This document shows positions 24,711-31,815 of a DNA stretch of 64,000 nucleotides, in pieces. Numbering within the stretch: the stretch's first letter is position 1; every line of letters begins with the position of its first letter. The DNA is from Cronobacter sakazakii (GTDB lineage: Bacteria; Pseudomonadota; Gammaproteobacteria; Enterobacterales; Enterobacteriaceae): positions 3,348,001 to 3,412,000 of the forward strand of contig NZ_CP011047.1 in NCBI RefSeq assembly GCF_000982825.1, read 5' to 3'. A program made the position numbers and the translations under genes. A model generated the notes under the pieces. It was given only the letters and a program-made list of their open reading frames with translations. It did not search any database and was not told the DNA's origin.

Positions 24711-25880
24711 ATGTTCGATTTTTCACAGGCCGTGGATCGCCGCGGCACCTGGTGCACCCAGTGGGATTACGTGGCCGACCGGTTTGGCGTGGACGATCTT
24801 CTGCCCTTTACCATTTCCGATATGGACTTCCCGACCGCGCCCTGCGTGCTGGAAGCCATATCGACGCGGCTGGCTCACGGCGTGCTCGGCTACAGCCGCT
24901 GGCAGAACCCGGCGTTTACCGGCGCGATTGCCCACTGGTACGCCACGCGTTTCGGCTGTGACATTCCGCGCGAGGCGCTGGTCTACGGGCCATCGGTGAT
25001 TCACATGGTGTCGCAACTCATCCGCCAGTGGTCAGCGCCCGGTGACGAGGTACTGATCCACACGCCCGCCTATGACGCGTTCTGGAAAACCATTGAAGGT
25101 AACGGGCGCCGGGTGCTCGGCGCTCCACTGACGCAAACCACGAACGGCTGGCAGTGTGACATGACCGCGCTGGAGGCGCTTCTGGCACGCCCTGAATGCA
25201 AAATCATGCTGCTGTGCAGCCCGCATAACCCGACCGGCAAAGTATGGCAACGAGACGAGCTGGAAACCATGGCGGCGCTGTGCGCGCGTCACGGCGTGCG
25301 GGTGGTGAGTGATGAAATCCATATGGATATGGTCTGGAGCGATCATCCACATATTCCGTGGTGCGAGGTCGGCCAGGGGCGCTGGGCGCTGTTCTCGTCG
25401 GCTTCAAAGAGCTTCAACATTCCGGCGCTGACCGGGGCCTGGGGGCTTATCACACAGGCTGAAGACCGTGAGGCTTATCTTCAGGCGCTGAAAGGCCGCG
25501 ACGGTCTCTCGTCACCTGCCGTGTTATCGCTGGTCGCGCATATCGCGGCTTACCGCGACGGCGCGCCCTGGCTTGATGCGCTGCGCGGTTACTTACAGGA
25601 GAACCTGCGTTTTGTGGCGGAGCAGCTCAATGGCGCGTTTGCGCAACTTAACTGGCAACCGCCCGAGGCGACGTATCTGGCCTGGATCGATTTACGGCCT
25701 CTGGGGCTTGATGACGAGGCGCTACAAAAGGCGCTGATTGAGCGCGGGAAAGTCGCGATTATGCCCGGATACACCTACGGAGAAGAAGGTCGCGGCTTCC
25801 TGCGGCTGAACGTTGGCTGCCCTCGCAGCAAACTGGAGCAAGGTGTGGAGCGGCTAATTTGCGCAATTCGTTCACTTTAA
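24711..25880 (+). CDS. malY: MalY, PLP-dependent cystathionine beta-lyase / mal regulator
   Basis: 389-aa pyridoxal-phosphate enzyme with C-S lyase activity that also represses the maltose system by binding MalT in E. coli. The PLP lysine is in SASKSFNIPALTGAWG; substrate and cofactor residues in LLCSPHNPTGKVW and SDEIHMDMVW. Length as E. coli MalY (390). It starts 13 nt after malX with GGGAGG upstream. In the usual operon it is read from the malX promoter; here the 13.8-kb insertion must cut it off unless a promoter lies in the island's right end. A terminator follows at once. Confidence 0.96.
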   Translation: MFDFSQAVDRRGTWCTQWDYVADRFGVDDLLPFTISDMDFPTAPCVLEAISTRLAHGVLGYSRWQNPAFTGAIAHWYATRFGCDIPREALVYGPSVIHMVSQLIRQWSAPGDEVLIHTPAYDAFWKTIEGNGRRVLGAPLTQTTNGWQCDMTALEALLARPECKIMLLCSPHNPTGKVWQRDELETMAALCARHGVRVVSDEIHMDMVWSDHPHIPWCEVGQGRWALFSSASKSFNIPALTGAWGLITQAEDREAYLQALKGRDGLSSPAVLSLVAHIAAYRDGAPWLDALRGYLQENLRFVAEQLNGAFAQLNWQPPEATYLAWIDLRPLGLDDEALQKALIERGKVAIMPGYTYGEEGRGFLRLNVGCPRSKLEQGVERLICAIRSL

Positions 25881-25884
25881 GTGC

Positions 25885-25913
25885 AAAAGGGGCCGTTGTG
25901 GCCCCTCTTTTGT
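25885..25913 (+). terminator. Terminator after malY
   Basis: Stem GGGGCC / GGCCCC with a 5-nt loop, preceded by AAAA and followed by TCTTTTGTT. Confidence 0.85.
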
Positions 25914-25985
25914 TGCGCAACGTAGCATTCTTGCGGCAATTATTTTTATAATGGTATGCACTTTATTCTAAAAAAGAGTGCCATC

Positions 25986-26987
25986 ATGATTGATACCCGC
26001 CTTCCCCTTACCGACCTTCATCGCCATCTTGACGGCAACATCCGCGCGCAAACTATTCTCGACCTGGGCCGCCAGTTTAATCTCGCCCTGCCCGCCGATA
26101 CGCTGGAAACGCTGCGCCCGCACGTGCAGATAACCAAAAATGAACCGGATCTGGTGAGCTTTCTCGCCAAACTCGACTGGGGCGTAAAGGTGCTCGGCTC
26201 GCTGGAAGCCTGCCGCCGCGTGGCGTATGAAAATATGGAAGATGCCGCGCGCAACGGCCTGCATTATGTGGAACTGCGTTTCTCGCCGGGCTATATGGCG
26301 ATGACCCACAACCTGCCGATAGCCGGCGTGGTGGAAGCCGTGATTGACGGCGTGCGTCAGGGCAGCCGTGACTACGGCGTTGACGCTCGTCTTATCGGCA
26401 TTCTGAGCCGCACCTTCGGTGAAGAGGCGTGCGTGGCGGAGCTGGACGGCCTGCTGGCGCATCGCGACCATATCACCGCGCTGGATCTGGCGGGCGACGA
26501 ACTGGGCTTCCCCGGCAGCCTGTTCCTGAACCACTTCAACCGTGGACGTGACGCGGGCTGGCATATCACCGTTCACGCCGGTGAAGCCGCAGGCCCGGAG
26601 AGCATCTGGCAGGCGATTCGCGAACTCGGTGCCGAGCGTATCGGTCACGGTGTAAAAGCGGTGGAAGATCCGGCGCTGATGGATTTCCTGGCCGAACAGG
26701 GTATCGGGATTGAATCGTGCCTGACCTCTAATATCCAGACCAGCACAGTGGCCTCACTGGCGCATCACCCGCTGAAGACATTCCTGGAGCACAATATTCT
26801 CGCCACTATTAATACCGACGATCCTGGCGTGCAGGGCGTCGATATTCGTCATGAGTATGAGGTTGCGGCACCGGCTGCCGGGCTGAGTGCGGCGCAGATC
26901 CGCACCGCACAAGAAAACGGCCTGAAAATTGCGTTCCTGACGGACGCCGAAAAACAGGCGCTGGTAGCGAAAGTCAGCGCGGCGTAA
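25986..26987 (+). CDS. add: Adenosine deaminase
   Basis: 333-aa zinc enzyme converting adenosine and deoxyadenosine to inosine forms in purine salvage. Zinc ligands: TDLHRHLDG (His12/His14 region), HITVHAGEAAGPES and NTDDPGVQG; catalytic Glu in AGEAAG. The frame starts ten codons earlier, but MIDTRLPLTDLHRH at 25986 equals the family N-terminus and is preferred. Transcribed alone between malY's terminator and a convergent transporter gene. Confidence 0.97.
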   Translation: MIDTRLPLTDLHRHLDGNIRAQTILDLGRQFNLALPADTLETLRPHVQITKNEPDLVSFLAKLDWGVKVLGSLEACRRVAYENMEDAARNGLHYVELRFSPGYMAMTHNLPIAGVVEAVIDGVRQGSRDYGVDARLIGILSRTFGEEACVAELDGLLAHRDHITALDLAGDELGFPGSLFLNHFNRGRDAGWHITVHAGEAAGPESIWQAIRELGAERIGHGVKAVEDPALMDFLAEQGIGIESCLTSNIQTSTVASLAHHPLKTFLEHNILATINTDDPGVQGVDIRHEYEVAAPAAGLSAAQIRTAQENGLKIAFLTDAEKQALVAKVSAA

Positions 26988-27001
26988 GCCGCGCCGCCAG
27001 G

Positions 27002-28000
27002 TCAGGAGGCAGAGGCCTTCTGACCTGTTTTCTGCTCGTTACGGCGCGCATAGCGCTGCGCCATCACCGCACAGACCATCAGCTGGATCTGATGGAAAAT
27101 CATCAGCGGCAGAACCATGATCCCCACCTGGCTTGCCGGAAACAGCACGTTCGCCATCGGCACGCCGTTTGCGAGGCTTTTCTTGGAGCCGCAGAAAACG
27201 ATGGTTATCTCATCCTCTTTATTAAAACCGAGCAGGCGCGACATCCAGACGTTAATCACCAGCACAATCGCCAGCAGCACCAGCGACACGACAACAACCG
27301 CCAGCAGCGCCAGACCCGTCACCTGATGCCAGATGCCTTCCACCACGGCCTCGCTGAAGGCGACATAAACCACCAGCAGAATCGATGAACGGTCCGTCAT
27401 ATTGATGAGCTTTTTATGCCTGTCGACCCAGCGGCCAATGAGCGGACGCGACAGATGCCCCACCACAAACGGCACCATCAGTTGCAGAATGATTTTCCCG
27501 ATAGCTTCAAGCGTATCGGTCTCGCCCTGCTGGGCCTGCATCATGACGCCCACCAGTACCGGTGAGAGGAAAATCCCAAGAATGCTTGACGCCGACGCGC
27601 TGCACACCGCCGCCGCGACGTTGCCGCGCGCAACGGAGGTAAACGCAATGGCGGACTGTACCGTCGCAGGCAGCGCGCAAAGATAGAGGAAACCCATATA
27701 GAGCGATGGCGGCAGCACGCTGTGCGGGATGAACTTCATCGCCAGGCCAATGAGTGGAAAGAGTACGAACGTACTGAGAAAGACCATCAAATGCAGCCGC
27801 CAGTGCCCCATCCCGGCCAGAATCGCCTCGCGGGAAAGCTTCGCGCCATGCATAAAAAACAGCAGCGCGATGGCCGCCGTAGTGAGGTATTCAAATACCG
27901 TTTTGACACGCCCCTCGCAGGGAAACAGCGAGGCGACAATCACGACGCCAATCATAATCAGTAAAAATGTGTCAATTTTCAGGCGCTTCAGCCAGTTCAT
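27002..28000 (-). CDS. YfeH-type bile acid:sodium symporter family protein
   Basis: 332-aa inner-membrane protein with about nine to ten helices. Conserved SBF-like/YfeH blocks: LTTAAIALLFFMHGAKLSREA, LPATVQSAIAFTS, GNVAAAVCSASASS and EITIVFCGSKKSLANGVPMA. It resembles E. coli YfeH closely, but yfeH is elsewhere in K-12 and no gene stands between add and ydgJ there. Substrate unknown. Convergent with add, only 14 nt apart, and it has its own leader of about 120 nt before ydgJ. Confidence 0.9.
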   Translation of the reverse strand: MNWLKRLKIDTFLLIMIGVVIVASLFPCEGRVKTVFEYLTTAAIALLFFMHGAKLSREAILAGMGHWRLHLMVFLSTFVLFPLIGLAMKFIPHSVLPPSLYMGFLYLCALPATVQSAIAFTSVARGNVAAAVCSASASSILGIFLSPVLVGVMMQAQQGETDTLEAIGKIILQLMVPFVVGHLSRPLIGRWVDRHKKLINMTDRSSILLVVYVAFSEAVVEGIWHQVTGLALLAVVVVSLVLLAIVLVINVWMSRLLGFNKEDEITIVFCGSKKSLANGVPMANVLFPASQVGIMVLPLMIFHQIQLMVCAVMAQRYARRNEQKTGQKASAS

Positions 28001-28150
28001 TGTCAGTTCCTTGTCATGTTGCAGGTTAATCTACTTTGCAACAAAAAGCCGATCCTGGCGAGTTATGCGGGTGAAACCGCGCGCCTGAGTGACGCGCCGT
28101 TTAAAATGGAAGAAGAATTGCCCCGGCGACGGTACGCCGGAGCGTAAGGC

Positions 28151-29194
28151 TTAACTGCGCAGGCAGACCGCGGCGCGGCGTTTCGCGGATTCAATCCCCG
28201 CTTCAATCAACTCCATCACGACGATGGCCTGACTTGCCGGAACCGGGTTTTCACCTTCGCCACGGATAGCGCTGCGCACGGCAGCGTAATAAGCCGGATA
28301 GTTACCCGGCACCGTCAGCAGCGTCTGTTCATCCAGCATCTCGCCGCGAGCCACCGTTAATACGCCGTCGCGCATGTCGTAACCCCAGTTTTCCTGCGGC
28401 GGACGCGTACCCGATTTCAGGCTTTCCTCCTGAGGATCAAGGCCAAACTTGACGTAGCTGCCGCGAGTGCCGTGTACGATATAACGCGCGGACTCCGCTG
28501 CCGCCAGCATCGTACCGTGCAGCACAACGCGCCGCTCCGGGTACGCCAGCACGGCGTGGAAATAGTCCGTCGCCTGCGCGCTCGGGCGCAACTCCGCGAG
28601 ATCGACGTTGATACTGACTGGCAGCCCGAAAAGCTGCACCGCCTGATCCAGCAGATGCGGTGCCAGATCGTACCAGATGCCGCTGCCTGGCCCGGCCTGT
28701 TCGCGCCAGCGGTCACGCACCTGAGGGCGGAAGCGGTCAAAATGGGATTCGAAATAAGCGACCTCGCCAATTTGCCCTTCGGCGATAATCTGTTTGAGCG
28801 TCAGAAAATCGCTGTCCCAGCGGCGGTTATGAAACACCGACAGCACCAGCCCGGCGCTTTTTGCCAGCGTTTCCAGCTCACGTGCCTGCGACAGCGTGAC
28901 CGTGAAAGGTTTATCCACCACCACATGTTTCCCGGCTTCCAGCGCCGCTTTCGCGAGCGGGAAGTGGGTATCATTCGGCGTGGGAATGACAATCAGATCA
29001 AGATGCGGATCGTTGAACAGATGTTTTGGGTCCGACACGACCCGCATTCCCGGCCAGTCGGCGTGGACTTTCCCCGCGTCGCTGCTGGAGATGACGGCAA
29101 GCTCCATCCCCGGCGTACCTGAGATAAGCGGCGCGTGAAAGGTTTTACTGGCGTAGCCGTAGCCGATTAATCCCACCCGGACGTTATCGTTCAT
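28151..29194 (-). CDS. ydgJ: YdgJ, Gfo/Idh/MocA family oxidoreductase
   Basis: 347-aa NAD(P)-binding oxidoreductase of unknown substrate. The Rossmann motif VGLIGYGYASKTFHAPL lies at residues ~7-24, the EKP-like motif is VVVDKPFTV, and the C-terminal domain shows GSGIWYDLAPHLLDQAVQ. Two ATGs are possible: 29200 directly abuts AGAGGA, whereas 29194 has six bases of spacing and matches the E. coli start (M-x-DN-RVGLIGYG), so 29194 is chosen. Minus strand, gene-free AT-rich DNA upstream. Confidence 0.95.
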   Translation of the reverse strand: MNDNVRVGLIGYGYASKTFHAPLISGTPGMELAVISSSDAGKVHADWPGMRVVSDPKHLFNDPHLDLIVIPTPNDTHFPLAKAALEAGKHVVVDKPFTVTLSQARELETLAKSAGLVLSVFHNRRWDSDFLTLKQIIAEGQIGEVAYFESHFDRFRPQVRDRWREQAGPGSGIWYDLAPHLLDQAVQLFGLPVSINVDLAELRPSAQATDYFHAVLAYPERRVVLHGTMLAAAESARYIVHGTRGSYVKFGLDPQEESLKSGTRPPQENWGYDMRDGVLTVARGEMLDEQTLLTVPGNYPAYYAAVRSAIRGEGENPVPASQAIVVMELIEAGIESAKRRAAVCLRS

Positions 29195-29711
29195 GTTCAT
29201 TCCTCTGCTGAGTTAACCCCTGTATTTGACACCATTCGCAACGCCGCCTCAACGCTTTCATAACCAAACGAAAATAAACGGCTTATTTCAGAATTTTCAT
29301 CATTTTCTGCCTCGCGCCAGAATCTTTCTGGCGAAACCGCGCAGGCATTTCCTTCTTTGCTGTTCAATAGCGTCCGACTCACGATGCATCGTGAGCAATT
29401 TATTGTTTTGATGAAATAAGCAACACGACTTAAAAGAAATAGCGTGGTGTTTATCGCGTCAATAATGCTACGGCCTGAAGGAAGAATAAAACCGGAACGC
29501 GCAAGAGAACGTAGATAAAACACCTGGAAATAGCAGGTGTACCGCCAGGAAACGCGCGGTAACTCGAGTGACAGTGCCTGAATCCGGTTTACATATTGTC
29601 GTAAAAAGGCCGCCCGGAGGCACAAACAGGATATTGCCAGCTTCCATGAAGCGCGTTACTCTTTCTCTCCCGAAAGCCGGGCGTGCGTTAATTCTCAAGG
29701 AAAACTCTTAA
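29195..29711. other. AT-rich gap between ydgJ and cnu
   Basis: In E. coli this gap holds blr; no Blr-like sequence was found here. A 142-codon minus frame (29197-29625) crosses it but shows no family, a composition unlike its neighbours and no good ribosome site. AAGGA at 29697 belongs to the small frame that follows. Confidence 0.5.
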
Positions 29712-29819
29712 ATGTTATTCAGGCTTTTATTAAACCTGCATAATGCCATTTTTGCGTTTATTCTTTACCCGGCCCGCCTCTTCTGGCGAAATCTCATTAT
29801 TATTTTATTGCGCGGATAA
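29712..29819 (+). CDS. Possible 35-aa hydrophobic small protein
   Basis: Frame MLFRLLLNLHNAIFAFILYP... ends LIIILLRG-TAA. It is strongly hydrophobic with Arg at intervals, like a small inner-membrane protein, and has AAGGA ten bases before the ATG. It ends 8 nt before cnu on the same strand, in the place where E. coli has blr, another small membrane protein, but sequence likeness to Blr is not evident. Confidence 0.45.
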   Translation: MLFRLLLNLHNAIFAFILYPARLFWRNLIIILLRG

Positions 29820-29827
29820 CGATTAAC

Positions 29828-30043
29828 ATGACCGTTCAGGACTATTTATTAAAGTTTCGTAAAATCAGCACGCTTGAAAGTCTGGAAAAATTGTTCGATC
29901 ACCTTAATTACACCCTTACGGATAATCAGGAAATTATCAATATGTATCGCGCCGCGGATCACCGCCGTGCCGAACTGGTGTCCGGTGGACGTCTGTTCGA
30001 TCTGGGTCAGGTGCCGAAAACCGTCTGGCGTTACGTGCAGTAA
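29828..30043 (+). CDS. cnu: Cnu (YdgT), Hha-family H-NS co-regulator
   Basis: 71-aa helical protein that binds H-NS or StpA and strengthens silencing of AT-rich genes; E. coli Cnu was found by binding near oriC. Hha-family blocks LLKFRKISTLESLEKLFD, YRAADHRRAEL and VPKTVWRYV are all present. It lies between ydgJ and ydgK as in E. coli. In this genome it could help silence the AT-rich island (inference). Confidence 0.95.
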   Translation: MTVQDYLLKFRKISTLESLEKLFDHLNYTLTDNQEIINMYRAADHRRAELVSGGRLFDLGQVPKTVWRYVQ

Positions 30044-30137
30044 GGCGTAAAGGTAGCAATCAGACAGAAAATCTTTATAATCTTTGCGCTGTAATTATTC
30101 TTTAGCCATTTGTTGAATTTATATCCCGGGAGGTTAT

Positions 30138-30581
30138 ATGACCGACGCGTCCCCGATGCGTATCGGAGGCTGGTTGCTCGCCCCTCTCGCCTGGTTATTG
30201 ATGTCGTTACTCAGCACCACGCTTGCCGTCGCGCTCTATGTGATGGGGCTTGCCTCCCCGCAAGTCCATCAGGCGCTCAGCGCGCAAGGCACTACGCAAG
30301 TGCTTTTCTGGTATGGCTCGATGCTGTGCGCCATGGCGATGTGGGGCTATACGCTCTGGCTGACCGTCGCCTTTTTCAAATGCCGTCAGGGTGTGCCGCG
30401 CCACTATATTATCTGGCTGCTGCTGACCGTCCTGCTGGCGATAAAATCTTTTGCGTTCTCGCCGGTGAGCGACGCGCTGGCGGTACGTCAGTTGCTGTTC
30501 CCGCTACTGGCCGCCGCACTGCTGGTGCCCTATTTCAAGCGCTCTGCGCGCGTGAAGCAGACGTTTGTCCGGGCAAAATAA
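30138..30581 (+). CDS. ydgK: YdgK, DUF2569 inner-membrane protein
   Basis: 147-aa membrane protein of unknown function with four helices. It starts GGWLLAPLAWLLMSLLSTTL after a short leader, and ends KRSARVKQTFV, both as in E. coli YdgK (136 aa). GGGAGG precedes the ATG. It lies 74 nt upstream of rsxA on the same strand and may be transcribed with the rsx operon. Confidence 0.92.
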   Translation: MTDASPMRIGGWLLAPLAWLLMSLLSTTLAVALYVMGLASPQVHQALSAQGTTQVLFWYGSMLCAMAMWGYTLWLTVAFFKCRQGVPRHYIIWLLLTVLLAIKSFAFSPVSDALAVRQLLFPLLAAALLVPYFKRSARVKQTFVRAK

Positions 30582-30655
30582 CCTTACAGATTCTCCGTTG
30601 TCGCCCTTTGTCGTATGTCCGATAATGAGCGGCTTTTTTCGTTTCAGGTCGAATA

Positions 30656-31237
30656 ATGACTGATTATTTACTGTTGTTTGTTGGAACGGTGCTGGTCAAC
30701 AACTTCGTGCTGGTGAAGTTTCTCGGCCTGTGTCCGTTTATGGGTGTTTCCAAAAAACTGGAATCCGCGATTGGCATGGGAATGGCGACCACGTTCGTGA
30801 TGACCCTTGCGACCATTTTTTCATGGATTATCGATCATCTGATTCTGGTGCCGCTTGAGCTGGTCTACCTGCGTACGATGGCGTTTATTCTGGTTATCGC
30901 GGTCGTGGTGCAGTTCACCGAAATGGTGGTGCGCAAAACCAGCCCGGCGCTTTATCGCCTGCTCGGTATTTATCTGCCGCTGATTACCACAAACTGCGCC
31001 GTGCTGGGTGTTGCGCTGCTTAGCATCAATCTTAACCATACCTTTATGCAGTCGGCGCTGTACGGTTTCTCCGCCGCGGTCGGCTTCTCGCTGGTGATGG
31101 TGCTGTTCGCCGCCATTCGCGAGCGTCTGGTTGTGGCCGACGTGCCGCTGCCGTTTCGCGGCAACGCCATCGCGCTGGTCACCGCGGGCCTGATGTCTCT
31201 GGCCTTTATGGGCTTTAGCGGGCTGGTGAAGTTCTGA
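30656..31237 (+). CDS. rsxA: RsxA, electron-transport complex membrane subunit
   Basis: 193-aa inner-membrane subunit (RnfA type, six helices) of the Rsx/Rnf complex, which in E. coli keeps the SoxR [2Fe-2S] cluster reduced and so switches the superoxide response off. Conserved NNFVLVKFLGLCPFMGVSKK and ITTNCAVLGVALL, with the half-membrane cysteines of RnfA/E. First gene of rsxABCDGE; its TGA overlaps the ATG of rsxB by one base. Confidence 0.97.
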   Translation: MTDYLLLFVGTVLVNNFVLVKFLGLCPFMGVSKKLESAIGMGMATTFVMTLATIFSWIIDHLILVPLELVYLRTMAFILVIAVVVQFTEMVVRKTSPALYRLLGIYLPLITTNCAVLGVALLSINLNHTFMQSALYGFSAAVGFSLVMVLFAAIRERLVVADVPLPFRGNAIALVTAGLMSLAFMGFSGLVKF

Positions 31238-31815
31238 TGGAAATGATTGTTATCGCGGTTGTCGCGCTGACGCTGCTGGCCCTGCTTTTCGGCATGCTGC
31301 TGGGCTATGCCTCGCGCCGTTTCGCCGCAGAAGAAGATCCGGTGGTCGATCAGGTCGATGAACTGCTGCCGCAGAGCCAGTGTGGCCAGTGCGGCTATCC
31401 GGGTTGCCGCCCGTATGCCGAGGCGGTCGCCAACAACGGCGAGCAGATCAACCGCTGCGTGCCCGGCGGCGAGCCGGTGATGCAGAAAATCGCCACGCTG
31501 CTTAACGTCGAGCCGCAGCCGCTGGACGGGGACGCCGCCATGGCCGAGCCGGTGCGGATGCTGGCCGTGATCGACGAGCCGAACTGCATCGGCTGCACCA
31601 AATGTATTCAGGCCTGTCCGGTGGACGCTATCGTCGGTGCCACCCGCGCCATGCACACCGTGATGAGCGACCTCTGCACCGGTTGTAATCTCTGTGTAGA
31701 CCCCTGCCCGACGCAATGCATTGAGCTGCGCCCGGCCGCCACCACGACGGATAACTGGAAATGGGATCTCAACACCATTCCGGTGCGTAACATTCCTGTG
31801 GAACAACATGCTTAA
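31237..31815 (+). CDS. rsxB: RsxB, iron-sulfur subunit of Rsx complex
   Basis: 192 aa. One N-terminal helix, then a 4Fe-4S domain with CGQCGYPGC, then two ferredoxin clusters, CIGCTKCIQACP and CTGCNLCVDPCP (all eight cysteines present). It passes electrons within the Rsx complex at the cytoplasmic face of the membrane. The end overlaps the rsxC start by eight bases, so translation is coupled. Confidence 0.97.
   Translation: MEMIVIAVVALTLLALLFGMLLGYASRRFAAEEDPVVDQVDELLPQSQCGQCGYPGCRPYAEAVANNGEQINRCVPGGEPVMQKIATLLNVEPQPLDGDAAMAEPVRMLAVIDEPNCIGCTKCIQACPVDAIVGATRAMHTVMSDLCTGCNLCVDPCPTQCIELRPAATTTDNWKWDLNTIPVRNIPVEQHA

Noticed and set aside
29197..29625. 142-codon minus frame reaching the ydgJ start
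   Set aside because: No family, no ribosome site, unlikely composition; the overlap with ydgJ appears accidental.
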